A stretch of 55,068 bases of DNA, from contig UQKB01000011.1 in the NCBI GenBank assembly GCA_900541565.1, forward strand, positions 1 through 55,068, read 5' to 3'. Of this stretch, positions 1-9,286 are shown piece by piece; the first letter of the stretch is position 1, and each line of letters begins with the position of its first letter. The stretch is from an uncultured Oscillospiraceae bacterium. GTDB taxonomy: Bacteria > Bacillota > Clostridia > Oscillospirales > Acutalibacteraceae. The translations under genes were made by a program, and so were the position numbers. The notes below the pieces were generated by a model. That model saw nothing but the letters and a program-made list of their open reading frames with translations. It was not told the origin of the DNA and did no database searches.

Positions 1-931
<931 letters not shown>

Positions 932-1111
932 TGTATCTAAACGCCTTTCGCGTCTAAACCAATTCCAGAGCTTGCTTGCTCATATCCAATACGCTTGCGT
1001 ATTGCTGCGTTTTTTCGTGTTCCCTCACGGCGCCTCTTTTTTTCCGTGTCGCGCTTCACGTCCTTTTTTTGTATCTCTACTCAAAAGTCTTTCCGGGTTT
1101 CTCTGTTTGCG

Positions 1112-1131
1112 TTGTTTAATTTTCAAGGTCC
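1112..1131 (-). promoter_or_regulatory. rrn leader boxA-like antitermination element
   Basis: On the minus strand the leader reads GACCTTGAAAATTAAACAAC. This matches the CTTTGAAAACTAAACAA block seen upstream of 16S in Bacillus and Clostridia, which serves as part of the rRNA antitermination/processing leader. It lies about 180 bases upstream of the 16S start, inside the leader made by the two promoters described separately. The rest of 932-1234 is T-rich leader without any gene. Confidence 0.6.
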
Positions 1132-1241
1132 TCTGCGCTGCCAGCCGGTCTGCACCACAAGATCTTGCGGTTTCTTACACTTTTTTACATCCTGTCTAAA
1201 TGGATAAAAAAAGTACGTCCCTTCCAGGCGGCGTATATATT

Positions 1242-1270
1242 ATTATATATCGCTTCCTGTGTTTTGTCAA
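1242..1270 (-). promoter_or_regulatory. rrn promoter P2 (sigma-A consensus)
   Basis: Minus-strand TTGACA (1265-1270), a 17-base spacer, and TATAAT (1242-1247): a perfect housekeeping consensus. The predicted start is near 1235, about 300 bases upstream of 16S. It is the nearer of two tandem promoters, as is usual for rRNA operons. Confidence 0.92.
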
Positions 1271-1334
1271 CCTGTTTCTTCCCTTTTTTTATCCTTTTTT
1301 TCGCCTGCGTGCTTCCCTTTTGCGCAGCCTCCCT

Positions 1335-1363
1335 ATTATATCTTTCCCTTCCCCCTTTGTCAA
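1335..1363 (-). promoter_or_regulatory. rrn promoter P1 (sigma-A consensus)
   Basis: A second perfect minus-strand promoter: TTGACA (1358-1363), a 17-base spacer, and TATAAT (1335-1340). It lies exactly 93 bases upstream of P2. It separates the rRNA operon from the lipoprotein gene that ends at 1441. Confidence 0.92.
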
Positions 1364-1402
1364 GTCCCTTTTTCGGGATTTCTCCAGCAAATGGGTACAG
1401 TC

Positions 1403-1431
1403 AAAAGCTGGAAAAATGCTTGCAGCCTTTT
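1403..1431 (-). terminator. possible weak terminator after the lipoprotein gene
   Basis: An AAAAGCTG arm and a CAGCCTTTT arm pair with one bulged base. On the minus strand the hairpin is followed by CTTTTG. It sits between the lipoprotein stop codon and rrn P1, where a terminator is expected, but the stem is short. Confidence 0.35.
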
Positions 1432-1440
1432 ATTTTTATT

Positions 1441-2736
1441 TTAGCGATATTGCAACTGTGCAATGATCAGGTTGTTATAACCCGGCATGCTGTAGGTAAA
1501 GGTAGAGGTATCGTCCAGTTGGTTTTCCCCACCCATTTGATTGACCGCGTTTGCATAGGAAAAGAAAAGATACGGCTCCTGTTCAAATAAAGCGTCGTCT
1601 GCCTGCTGCATGGAAATGCCCTGATCAAGCAGCAGATAAATTTCAGGCGCTTCTTTCTCTTCCGCCAGCTCCGCCATTTTCCCCAGCGGCTGTTCTTCCA
1701 GCGTGCCGTCCAGCCTTGTAATAAACGCACCGTTTTGATAAAAGAAATTCTGTTGTAAAGATTCACACCGGGGTACAAATAAATTGAACAGCGCAATATA
1801 TTCCTCATCGGCATTGCACACATCTTCTTCTGTCATACTGCTGTACAACGGCGCAATAGTATGGTCGTTGCTTTCAATAACGGCATCGCTTATATTAAAA
1901 TACAAGTGGTCATCTGCCTCTGATACATCCTGGTCCATGTCGTTCCATGTTGCATCCAGATGATACCATTCACCGTTGATCTTAACAAGATTCCATTCGT
2001 GTGCTTCGTTTTCGTATTCGCCAAACAGCACGCACGATTCAATGCCCACGCAGCTGAAAAGAAGCTGAAGCGCTTCACTGTAGCCTTCGCACACAGCCTG
2101 CTTGTTCACAATCGCGCCGTAAGGAGAGTAACGCGACCATTCTCCGTCGTCGACATACGTGCAGGAATCTATGATATAGTCGTGCAGGAAAAGCTCCCGT
2201 TCGTATTCGCTCAAGCCCTGCGGCACCAGCTCCACGATATTTCTTAGCTGGCGATGAAAACGTGCCTGTGCCTGGTTACAGGCCTCTGCCGACAGATGCG
2301 AATACATTTGAAAAGAGCGCCCCTGGGCATAATCCTGACAGACGTAAACCCCATCCAGCCAAAATACCTGCGGATGATCTATTTCAAAAGCGGCCGCCAC
2401 CTTATAAAAACGTGCTTCGCTGAAAGAGGCATCCGTTTGGATTGTTTGGATCGGGTAGCTGCCATATAGGCTGTCTGCTCTCTCAGAAATTTGGTAAACC
2501 GCCTTTTCAAGTTGTTGATAAACCTGTTGCTCCTGGCTGTCCAAAGCGCTGTAGCCAAAGGTAGCGGGCTTATAGCTATAGCCTTCCCGTGCAACGTAAT
2601 CATACTGCTCTATCTGCGTATAAGAAGAGAACGTATCTTGCACCAGACGCTCATACAGGGGCGCAAAAGAGGCGCACGAGGAGCAAATGCAGATGATGAC
2701 AAGCGCAAGTACCGCCAAAAGCCACTTTTTATACAT
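1441..2736 (-). CDS. transglutaminase-like lipoprotein
   Basis: Predicted secreted lipoprotein of 431 residues. A basic start (MYKKW), a hydrophobic stretch and the lipobox ICSSC put the lipidated cysteine at residue 21. The C-terminal half carries a transglutaminase/cysteine-protease-like core: Cys216 in AVCEGYSEA, His246 in EAHEWN and Asp261 in YHLDATWND form the expected Cys-His-Asp triad. Such domains occur in many Clostridia surface proteins and may cross-link or cleave proteins; the substrate is unknown. I chose the ATG at 2736 because a purine-rich GGAAAGGCGGGG lies just upstream and the lipobox then sits at normal distance. A longer reading from 2787 has no ribosome site and overlaps dusB. 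It is the last gene of a three-gene operon with dusB (22-base gap) and a CmpB-like protein. Confidence 0.85.
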   Translation of the reverse strand: MYKKWLLAVLALVIICICSSCASFAPLYERLVQDTFSSYTQIEQYDYVAREGYSYKPATFGYSALDSQEQQVYQQLEKAVYQISERADSLYGSYPIQTIQTDASFSEARFYKVAAAFEIDHPQVFWLDGVYVCQDYAQGRSFQMYSHLSAEACNQAQARFHRQLRNIVELVPQGLSEYERELFLHDYIIDSCTYVDDGEWSRYSPYGAIVNKQAVCEGYSEALQLLFSCVGIESCVLFGEYENEAHEWNLVKINGEWYHLDATWNDMDQDVSEADDHLYFNISDAVIESNDHTIAPLYSSMTEEDVCNADEEYIALFNLFVPRCESLQQNFFYQNGAFITRLDGTLEEQPLGKMAELAEEKEAPEIYLLLDQGISMQQADDALFEQEPYLFFSYANAVNQMGGENQLDDTSTFTYSMPGYNNLIIAQLQYR

Positions 2737-2758
2737 AAACGAACGCCCCGCCTTTCCG

Positions 2759-3730
2759 CTATCTTCCTGCATTTGCACGGTGTACATTACAAATCAGCCG
2801 GTCCAGATCCTCTAAAGAGCAAAGTCGTCCGGCCTCTTCCCGAAAGCGTGCCGCGCCGTTAAATCCCTTTAAATACCATGCTACATGCTTTCTTGCTTCC
2901 TTCATGCCATGCGCCTGCCCTTTATACGCACAAATTGCTTTTATATGCCTGCGCATGACCGTCAGCTTTTCCTCCACAGAAGGCGGCGGTAATAAGCGCA
3001 TATCGGAAAGCCATGCATGAATTTGTGCAAAAATCCATGGGTTCCCCAGCGCTCCCCTACCGATCATGAGCATATCGCAGCCGGTTTCTTCCAGCATTTG
3101 CGCCGCCGCCTGCGGCGATGTAATATCCCCGTTGCCAATCACCGGCACGCTCAGCGCCTGTTTGACCTTCCAAATAATTTCCAGGTCTGCACAGCCCGCA
3201 TAAAACTGCTGCCGAGTCCTTCCATGCACGGTAACGGCGTCTGCGCCCGCTTCTTCACAGCGTAAAGCCACCTCTACGGCGTTTGTGTGCAGGTCGTCCC
3301 AGCCTTTGCGTATTTTAACGGTAACGGGTATATCCACCGCCTCTTTTACAGCCCTGACAATTTGCGCGCAGAGCTTTGGCGTCTTCATCAAAGCGCAACC
3401 GCTGCCGTTTCCACTGATTTTAGGCGCGGGGCAGCCCATATTAATATCTATAACATCCGGTGAAAAACGCATTGCTGTCTTTGCCGCCGATGCAATCGCC
3501 TGCGGCTCACTGCCAAAAAGCTGCACAGCGGCCGGGCGTTCTTTGGCTGTAACTTGCATGAGCTCTATAGATTTTTCGCTGTGAAAAGACACCCCCTTGG
3601 CGCTGACCATTTCACTTACCACGTAAGAAGCGCCAAAGTCCTTGCAGAGCTCTCTGAAGGCCCTGTCTGCAACCCCGGCCATAGGCGCCAGCGCCGCATA
3701 GCCGTTTATTATAACATTCCCTATGTTCAT
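2759..3730 (-). CDS. dusB: tRNA-dihydrouridine synthase
   Basis: FMN-dependent enzyme that reduces uridine to dihydrouridine in the tRNA D-loop, using NADPH. The 323-residue protein has the family hallmarks in order: the N-terminal LAPMAGVADRAFR FMN-binding segment, the INMGCPAPK loop with catalytic Cys100, Lys139 in VTVKIRKGW, His169 in VTVHGRTR, and the phosphate-binding MIGRGALGNPWIF segment. The C-terminal helical tRNA-binding part is present and the length is normal for DusB. It is the middle gene of the operon that starts at 4768. Confidence 0.96.
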   Translation of the reverse strand: MNIGNVIINGYAALAPMAGVADRAFRELCKDFGASYVVSEMVSAKGVSFHSEKSIELMQVTAKERPAAVQLFGSEPQAIASAAKTAMRFSPDVIDINMGCPAPKISGNGSGCALMKTPKLCAQIVRAVKEAVDIPVTVKIRKGWDDLHTNAVEVALRCEEAGADAVTVHGRTRQQFYAGCADLEIIWKVKQALSVPVIGNGDITSPQAAAQMLEETGCDMLMIGRGALGNPWIFAQIHAWLSDMRLLPPPSVEEKLTVMRRHIKAICAYKGQAHGMKEARKHVAWYLKGFNGAARFREEAGRLCSLEDLDRLICNVHRANAGR

Positions 3731-3772
3731 GTTCTTCCCTGTCTTTTCCCTCAGAATTGCTTTTTCATCCCC

Positions 3773-4768
3773 TTACCCTGCAACGGATGCTTCCGTCTTT
3801 TCAGTTGCAGGCTCCGTTGCTGAATCTGAAGCAGGCTCGTCTGCTTTCAGCTTAGCGTCCGTCTGCGTCCCGTCAGAATACGCCATATGTGTATAGATCT
3901 GCGTTAAAAATTCATCGGGATATGTTTCGTCCAGAAACACATCAAACGCGCTCCTGGCCTCTACACCCTCATGACGGGCAGACATACGGTTGACCGCAGC
4001 GGCAGAGATCAAGCAATTAAAGGCCATAAATATAGCAAGCACCCATGTTAACGCCTTTCCTATCCGATTGGGGATTTTTTCAATCATTCTGGATAAGAAA
4101 GGATAAATCAGCTTGATCCAGGCAATGGCAAGCGCGCCCCAAAACAGCGCATATAGCAGGCTTGTTCTTCCGCCTATATTCCCGATCATGTCGCTGTAAT
4201 CCCATGAGACCGTACCCAGAAACGTTTCCTGATACCAGCTGCATATATACTCAAACGCCGCACCGAGCACGGCGCCACACACAAATATCCAAACGCTGTT
4301 TTTTTTGCGCAGCCAGTAAAGCGCCATTGTCATGAGTACCGCGCCAAAACCGTAAACCGGATTAAACGGTCCATAAATTACGCCCTTGCGCGACTCATAA
4401 TGGTGGTCTACGATCAGGCAGAAAATCACTTCCAATACTACGCCAATAAACGCGCCAATAAAAAACACCCAAAACAGCTTATAAAAATTCAGCCCCTTTG
4501 CAAAGCTTTCTTTTTTTTCTGGCTGCACCGGCTCTTTTTTACCGGGATGCCGTTTGCTTTTGAGCCTGATATACCGTTTTCCGCCGATCCATACGCCTAT
4601 GCGGCGCTGCAATTTTTCCTCCTGTGCAGTCTTTGAGGTATTTGTACCGGTTTGTTCTGCCATGCTTTCCGGCTGCCTGTCAGGCTGCAAAGACGTTGCC
4701 TCTTCTTTTTGTATGTCCTTTTCTTTCTGTTCAGCTATAAAATCTATCCCGTTTTGCTTTTTTTCCAC
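3773..4768 (-). CDS. CmpB-type putative ABC-transporter membrane protein
   Basis: Protein of 331 residues. About 90 charged cytoplasmic residues come first, followed by roughly five membrane segments. The central motif KGVIYGPFNPVYGFGA is typical of the 'putative ABC-transporter type IV / CmpB' family, common in Clostridia and of unproven function. The C-terminus is an acidic, Ala/Thr/Glu-rich tail. The start is a GTG at 4768, preceded by AGAGGTGA at good spacing; no in-frame ATG is better placed. It heads the operon with dusB (42-base gap) and the lipoprotein, driven by the promoter at 4821-4848. No ATPase partner lies in the window, so the transporter label is only a family name. Confidence 0.8.
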   Translation of the reverse strand: MEKKQNGIDFIAEQKEKDIQKEEATSLQPDRQPESMAEQTGTNTSKTAQEEKLQRRIGVWIGGKRYIRLKSKRHPGKKEPVQPEKKESFAKGLNFYKLFWVFFIGAFIGVVLEVIFCLIVDHHYESRKGVIYGPFNPVYGFGAVLMTMALYWLRKKNSVWIFVCGAVLGAAFEYICSWYQETFLGTVSWDYSDMIGNIGGRTSLLYALFWGALAIAWIKLIYPFLSRMIEKIPNRIGKALTWVLAIFMAFNCLISAAAVNRMSARHEGVEARSAFDVFLDETYPDEFLTQIYTHMAYSDGTQTDAKLKADEPASDSATEPATEKTEASVAG

Positions 4769-4820
4769 AAGCTCACCTCTTATCTGCTTTGTTTATCCAT
4801 CCGGGTCTGCATATGCGATT

Positions 4821-4848
4821 ATTATAGCATAATTCAGGGGCTTGTCAA
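4821..4848 (-). promoter_or_regulatory. promoter for the CmpB-dusB-lipoprotein operon
   Basis: Minus-strand TTGACA (4843-4848), a 16-base spacer, and TATAAT (4821-4826), with a TGC extension just before the -10. The predicted start is about 45 bases upstream of the GTG start at 4768. Confidence 0.85.
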
Positions 4849-5009
4849 TTTAGCAGGAGCATTGGCAAACATTACAAGTAACCGTCCTTTTTTGCGGCAA
4901 AACACAAAGGTACACGGAGGCATTGCAACAAAAGGCATACCGTTTTTGCCGCACCAAAGCTTAAGGCTGCACATAACCTGTAAAAAAGCACAATGGAGGG
5001 ATTACTTCC

Positions 5010-6293
5010 ATGACCATTCATACGGTCCAACGGGGCGATACGCTTACAGGCATCGCCCAAAGATACGGTACTTCTGTACAGCGCATTTTAACCGACAATG
5101 GACTTACGCCGGAACAGAGGCTTGTAACCGGCCAGGCTCTGCTGATTCTTATTCCGTCGGAAACCTATACGGTCCTCCCTGACGATACGCTGTATACGAT
5201 TGCAAGCCGCTATGGTATTTCTGTTATAACGCTTGTGCAAAACAACCCGGACCTTGCAAACGCGCCGCTGTATCCGGGGCAGACGCTTACTATACGCTTT
5301 GACAACGACAGAATACGCGGGCTATATATAAACGGATACGCATACCCCTATATCCGTATGCCGGTACTGCGGCGTGCGCTGCCGTCTATGACCTATCTGA
5401 CCATTTTCGGATATGGCTTTACCGAAGACGGTACGCTGATCCCCATTGATGACCAACCCCTGATCAATGCTGCCTATACATTTAATACGGCGCCCGTTAT
5501 GCTGCTTTCTTCCATGACAGAAAACGGCAATTTCAGTACAGAACGTGCAAGCCTTTTATTTCGTGATATTGAATTGCAGAACAAAGTGCTTGACAATATT
5601 ATCAGCGTTATGCTGGAAAAGGGATATGTCGGCCTGGATTCTGATTTTGAATACATTGACCCGCAGGATGTGGCCGCTTATGTAGCCTTTCTTGAAAATG
5701 CGGCGGCACGCTTGCATGTGTATGGCTTCTTTCTGAACACCGACCTTGCCCCTAAAACTTCTGCAACACAGGAGGGCCTGTTATATGAAGCACATGATTA
5801 CGGCCGTATTGGCGCAATAGCCGATACCGTTTTGCTGATGACCTATGAATGGGGCTATACCTATGGGCCGCCTATGGCGATTGCGCCGATCAACCGTGTG
5901 CGTGAAGTTGTAAGCTACGCTGTGACAGAAATCCCGCCGCAGAAAATTATGATGGGAGTTCCAACCTATGGCTACGACTGGCCGCTGCCGTTTGTGCAGG
6001 GTGTTACACAGGCTACCGTTTTAGGTGCGCAGGAAGCCGTTGCACTTGCCGCGCGTTACAACGCCTCGATACAATTTGACCAGACTGCGCAGTCCCCTTA
6101 TTTCAATTACCGGGACAGCAACGGGCAGGCGCACGTCGTTTGGTTTGAAGATGTACGCAGCATCCGGCAAAAGTTTAATTTAATTGATGAGTTTTCTTTG
6201 CGGGGCGCAGGATATTGGAATATTATGCGGCCATTTGCGCAAAACTGGTCGTATATCAGCGCGGCTTATACGATCAATCGGACGACACAATAG
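5010..6293 (+). CDS. LysM-GH18 spore peptidoglycan hydrolase (SleL/YaaH-like)
   Basis: Two N-terminal LysM modules (about residues 1-48 and 50-97; motifs HTVQRGDTLTGIAQRYG and YTVLPDDTLYTIASRYG) bind peptidoglycan. They precede a glycoside hydrolase family 18 barrel (about 105-427). The GH18 signature is LDSDFE, with Asp210, Asp212 and the catalytic acid Glu214. MTYEWGYTYGPPMAIAP and MMGVPTYGYDW are typical of the spore cortex-lytic N-acetylglucosaminidase group (SleL/YaaH). There is no signal peptide, which fits proteins made in the mother cell and placed on the spore. GGAGGG lies 9 bases before the ATG. No sigma-A promoter is visible upstream; a loose sigma-K-like match (CACC, 16 bases, CATAACCTG) near 4953-4981 is only suggestive. 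Confidence 0.9.
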   Translation: MTIHTVQRGDTLTGIAQRYGTSVQRILTDNGLTPEQRLVTGQALLILIPSETYTVLPDDTLYTIASRYGISVITLVQNNPDLANAPLYPGQTLTIRFDNDRIRGLYINGYAYPYIRMPVLRRALPSMTYLTIFGYGFTEDGTLIPIDDQPLINAAYTFNTAPVMLLSSMTENGNFSTERASLLFRDIELQNKVLDNIISVMLEKGYVGLDSDFEYIDPQDVAAYVAFLENAAARLHVYGFFLNTDLAPKTSATQEGLLYEAHDYGRIGAIADTVLLMTYEWGYTYGPPMAIAPINRVREVVSYAVTEIPPQKIMMGVPTYGYDWPLPFVQGVTQATVLGAQEAVALAARYNASIQFDQTAQSPYFNYRDSNGQAHVVWFEDVRSIRQKFNLIDEFSLRGAGYWNIMRPFAQNWSYISAAYTINRTTQ

Positions 6294-6594
6294 AATAGCC
6301 GCCTTACTTAAAGCCAAGCTATGCACTGCATGTTAAGCCACCATAGCCACTGGGGAAGCTTGGCAGGCTGGCGACATTTAAAAAGCGCATCGGCGTATAC
6401 TTGCACAAAATTTAAAAAAGCGTATCCCAATATTGGGGATACGCTTTCCCTTGTTTGCGGTACCTGGCAAATACCATTGCTAAAACCTGAAATAGGGCAA
6501 TCATACTCCCGCACGGGCAATAGACTACAGATGCTTTAAAACAAGGTGATGCTACGCATCTGCAAAATAATTTTTGTCGTTAGAATATACAGCC
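6294..6594. other. convergent intergenic stretch
   Basis: About 300 bases lie between the ends of two converging genes. I see no credible gene here. Its clear structure is the hairpin at 6417-6447. A looser inverted repeat (GCCAAGCT at 6313 and AGCTTGGC at 6357, 36 bases apart) has no obvious meaning. Confidence 0.6.
6417..6447. terminator. bidirectional rho-independent terminator
   Basis: A perfect 12-bp stem (AAAGCGTATCCC and GGGATACGCTTT) with a 7-base loop. On the minus strand the stem runs straight into a T tract, so it ends the FMN-reductase fusion transcript. It also lies downstream of the converging GH18 gene, with a weaker T-rich flank on that side. Confidence 0.75.
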
Positions 6595-8226
6595 CTATTG
6601 TTTTTTGCTTATACTGCCTGCAGCATAATGCTTTGGATACCATTGTTGAAACCACACGGTAAACACCCCCATTAAAACAGGAAAGGCTGCGTTAAAGATG
6701 CCGGTAAAATCAGATAACGGTGTCTGCAACAAAAAGAATGTGCATACAGCCGTAATGAAATACAAAACGCCCCAGCAAGCGGTCAAAATGCGATTTGTCC
6801 GCAAAAACAACAAATTGCTGAATGCCGCTTTTCCTCCGTAATTTTTCATGGAATACCATGCAGAAAGTGGAATTTTCATAAAAACCGTTAGGAACCACAT
6901 CAACCCAAATGCAAAGTAAGACAACGGGATGAGCAGAATAATCGGAACCCCCAGGACAGCAAGCAGACTGATAAGCGACACAGCAAATATTGTAACAGAT
7001 TCAAATGCGGTCAGTTTAAATTTTAAGAAAAAAAACGGCAAAGCCGAACATAGCAGAATACCTGTAATCCCTCCCCAAAAATTGCTAATGGGAATAAAAA
7101 TCCATAGAGCAATCCATGGCAGCAGCATAACGGTCATGTTTGTATTCTTTTCCGCCGAACAGGCTGTATGCTTTTTTTCCGGCTTCCGGTTGTTCCCGCT
7201 AAAGTACTCGTCCCATTTAAGCATGATATTAAAATCGCCCGTTACTTTATAGAGATGCTCCATCAAAGCCTGTTCTCCGCTTATTTCCCCCCGGCTTATT
7301 TTTTGCCACACTGAAAAAGGCGTTTCTATTTTTGTTGTGTATGGCAGAAAATTTTCCGTAAGCACTGTGTGGCCGTCTTTTTTAAGGACAATCTGATAAG
7401 TCTTTTCGATGTCGATATAATAAAACTCCAGCACCACATCATGATTTTCCCATGCAGCTGGATTATATAATGCAGCCATCTGCCGGGTAAAAAGCAAAGA
7501 AGGTTCAACCTTCTGTTTCTTCTGCGTATCTTTTTCAATACCCCAGCTTGCATCTGCCATTTGTTCAAATACATTTCTTGGAAATAAAAGCTGCCCAAGC
7601 TTTTCTTTTGTTTTTGTTGTAATTGCGCCACCAGCAAACTCTGCACCAGCCGCCTTTACCGTTAGAAGATACTCCTCTGTTCGTCCCTTTAATTCAGGGA
7701 CCCGAAACAATTCGCCTTGCCCGCAATACAAGGTTGTATAATTTCCTTTTCCATATATTTTATCAAATTGTGCATTGACAGAAGTATAATTGCCCTCTGC
7801 CGTGTAAAAACCGCATGTGGAAATGATGACGTATTGCTTACCGCTTATATCATATCGGCACAAATGCCCGCCCGTATCTGCTTGACTGTCCATAAAAGGA
7901 AGATACATTGGCAGCAGCCTGTCAATTAACATTTTCAACTGTGACGGCAAGCTGAAATGGTAAAGTGGAAAACTATATATTATTATATCTGCCTGCAGTA
8001 TTTTTTTCAGAACACCGGACATATCGTCATGCATCACACATTTTCCGGGTGTTTTTTCCCAGCAGGCAAAGCATCCCTTACATGGATGAATCTGTAATTT
8101 GTTGATATCTATTCTATCAATATTTGCAGCGCCTCTTTGTGTATAGCCATCTATAAAAGCATTTGTTAATTTTAATGTATTGCTATGCTCTCCCTTCGGA
8201 CTGCCATTTAATATTAAAATATTCAT
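6595..8226 (-). CDS. FMN reductase-SCP2-membrane fusion protein
   Basis: Protein of 543 residues in three parts. Residues 1 to about 190 are an NADPH-dependent FMN-reductase/flavodoxin-like domain: MNILILNGSPKG phosphate loop, and a cysteine cluster CKGCFACWEKTPGKC near residue 50. Residues about 240-340 look like an SCP2 (sterol-carrier) lipid-binding domain, with the tell-tale FSVWQKISRGEISGEQALM and YKVTGDF. Residues about 360-543 form five or six membrane segments. Flavodoxin-SCP2 proteins are known in Clostridia; the membrane tail suggests work on a membrane-borne substrate such as a quinone or lipophilic toxin (inference). The ATG at 8226 follows GGAGGAATTTT. It overlaps the PadR stop codon in an ATGA, so the two genes are translationally coupled and probably co-regulated. 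Confidence 0.8.
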   Translation of the reverse strand: MNILILNGSPKGEHSNTLKLTNAFIDGYTQRGAANIDRIDINKLQIHPCKGCFACWEKTPGKCVMHDDMSGVLKKILQADIIIYSFPLYHFSLPSQLKMLIDRLLPMYLPFMDSQADTGGHLCRYDISGKQYVIISTCGFYTAEGNYTSVNAQFDKIYGKGNYTTLYCGQGELFRVPELKGRTEEYLLTVKAAGAEFAGGAITTKTKEKLGQLLFPRNVFEQMADASWGIEKDTQKKQKVEPSLLFTRQMAALYNPAAWENHDVVLEFYYIDIEKTYQIVLKKDGHTVLTENFLPYTTKIETPFSVWQKISRGEISGEQALMEHLYKVTGDFNIMLKWDEYFSGNNRKPEKKHTACSAEKNTNMTVMLLPWIALWIFIPISNFWGGITGILLCSALPFFFLKFKLTAFESVTIFAVSLISLLAVLGVPIILLIPLSYFAFGLMWFLTVFMKIPLSAWYSMKNYGGKAAFSNLLFLRTNRILTACWGVLYFITAVCTFFLLQTPLSDFTGIFNAAFPVLMGVFTVWFQQWYPKHYAAGSISKKQ

Positions 8227-8771
8227 AAAAATTCCTCCAATTGGTGCATGCACCTTTCAGCCCATTCCATACACATTCTGACATAGCTATAGCCAAAATC
8301 TGCCGTAAATTGCCAATGCAACGCTTCATATGGAGATACCTCCCTGCTGTATTGCTTTATGCTGCCGGGGATCGTATGCATACTGTCTAAAAACAAACGG
8401 CAATCTGCTGCAAAATTTTTGAGGATAGTTAAACTTTGTACAGGCGTGATATTGCCTGAAAAGAAAACCTTCATTAAAAACGCACTTTTAAAGTCGTTTG
8501 TGGTATTTTCGCTTCCATCGGCAAGCCAACGGATAAATTCCTTCCTGCCTGCATCGGTAATAGAATAAAGCTTTTTGTTTGGTTTACCGTTTTGAATAAT
8601 ACGTTCGTGTGTTGCAAACCCCTTTTTTTCAAGCTTATCCAGCGCAAGGTAAATATGGCTGTTTTGCGCGTGCCAAAAAAACTGTACAGATTCGTTAAAA
8701 ACCTTTGCCAAATCATAACCGCTCATTTTTCCGTAATTTAAAAACCCTAAAATACCGTGGGAAAGCGACAA
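8223..8771 (-). CDS. PadR-family transcriptional regulator
   Basis: 182 residues. The N-terminal winged helix (LGFLNYGKMSGYDLAK, then YLALDKLEKKGF and the wing IIQNGKPNKKLYSITDAGR) is a clear PadR domain. The C-terminal helical dimerisation arm (about 95-182) matches the second PadR/Vir-act-alpha domain. PadR proteins usually repress detoxification or efflux genes and their own gene until a phenolic or lipophilic ligand binds. The start is a TTG at 8771, with AAAGGAGGGG seven bases upstream. The coupled downstream gene is the FMN-reductase fusion, its most likely target. A perfect dyad at 8791-8824 between promoter and start is the likely operator. Confidence 0.9.
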   Translation of the reverse strand: MSLSHGILGFLNYGKMSGYDLAKVFNESVQFFWHAQNSHIYLALDKLEKKGFATHERIIQNGKPNKKLYSITDAGRKEFIRWLADGSENTTNDFKSAFLMKVFFSGNITPVQSLTILKNFAADCRLFLDSMHTIPGSIKQYSREVSPYEALHWQFTADFGYSYVRMCMEWAERCMHQLEEFL

Positions 8772-8790
8772 GGCCTGCCCCTCCTTTCAA

Positions 8791-8824
8791 TAGTATAATT
8801 TTATTATAGTATAAAATTATACTA
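8791..8824. promoter_or_regulatory. likely PadR operator (13-bp perfect dyad)
   Basis: TAGTATAATTTTA and its exact inverse complement TAAAATTATACTA flank an 8-base spacer. The site lies just downstream of the -10 element of the padR promoter and upstream of the TTG start. It is positioned to block transcription when bound, consistent with self-repression. Confidence 0.7.
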
Positions 8825-8837
8825 TAAGTACGTATTT

Positions 8838-8866
8838 ATTATAATTTTCTTTTCCTCGTTTGTCAA
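8838..8866 (-). promoter_or_regulatory. promoter for padR and the FMN-reductase fusion
   Basis: Minus-strand TTGACA (8861-8866), a 17-base spacer, and TATAAT (8838-8843): perfect consensus. The predicted start near 8831 lies immediately upstream of the dyad operator. Confidence 0.88.
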
Positions 8867-9115
8867 GCAATAAAAATTTTTTTGACAGGATTTTCCTGGT
8901 ATGTATACGCTTGCGATTGTGAAGTATTTTTGTTTGAACACAATTGATTTACCACAGAAAAAAATAAATGACGATATATATTTGATCCGTGACTACAGAC
9001 ACAGGGGCAACTTGGCAAGCTTTTTTGCGCGCGTTTACAACCGAGCAGATAAGCTGAGCATGACCTTTTGCGGAAAAAAGATGCAGCGAAACGAGCGCGC
9101 CGGCAACTTTTCTAT
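8867..9115. other. intergenic, nothing recognised
   Basis: About 250 bases between the padR promoter and the tRNA-Pro terminator. Open frames here have no ribosome site or recognisable protein, and one runs through the tRNA gene, so they look like chance. No RNA family was recognised. Confidence 0.5.
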
Positions 9116-9152
9116 AAAAAGTCGCCGCAAGCGATATGACGCTTGCGGCGAC
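9116..9152 (-). terminator. terminator after tRNA-Pro
   Basis: A perfect 13-bp GC-rich stem (GTCGCCGCAAGCG and its complement) with a 6-base loop. On the minus strand it is followed by TTTTTATAG. It begins two bases past the CCA end of tRNA-Pro. Confidence 0.88.
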
Positions 9153-9153
9153 G

Positions 9154-9230
9154 TGGTCGGGATGACAGGATTTGAACCTGCGGCTTCTTCGTCCCGAACG
9201 AAGCGCGCTACCAAACTGCGCTACATCCCG
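9154..9230 (-). tRNA. tRNA-Pro (CGG anticodon)
   Basis: Complete cloverleaf on the minus strand. The acceptor stem is CGGGATG with CATCCCG, discriminator A, with the CCA end encoded. The anticodon loop TTCGGGA reads CGG, with G37 as expected for proline tRNAs. The T-arm carries GGTTCAAATCC. It is second in a tRNA-Gln/tRNA-Pro pair. Confidence 0.96.
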
Positions 9231-9247
9231 TCTTTTATGTAATTTGG

Positions 9248-9282
9248 AAAAATAAGCTCCGATAGACCCAATCGGAGCTTAT
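9248..9282 (-). terminator. terminator-like hairpin between the two tRNAs
   Basis: A 12-bp perfect stem (ATAAGCTCCGAT with ATCGGAGCTTAT) around a 7-base loop, followed on the minus strand by TTTTT. It starts 4 bases after tRNA-Gln and lies 18 bases before tRNA-Pro. I see no separate promoter for tRNA-Pro, so it may be a partial terminator or a processing signal. Confidence 0.7.
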
Positions 9283-9286
9283 CCAC

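Noticed and set aside
6313..6364. 8-bp inverted repeat with a 36-base loop as a terminator for the GH18 gene
   Set aside because: Loop too long and no T tract; the hairpin at 6417-6447 is a far better candidate.
8901..9242. A 113-codon plus-strand frame
   Set aside because: It runs through the antisense of tRNA-Pro and its terminator, with no ribosome site.
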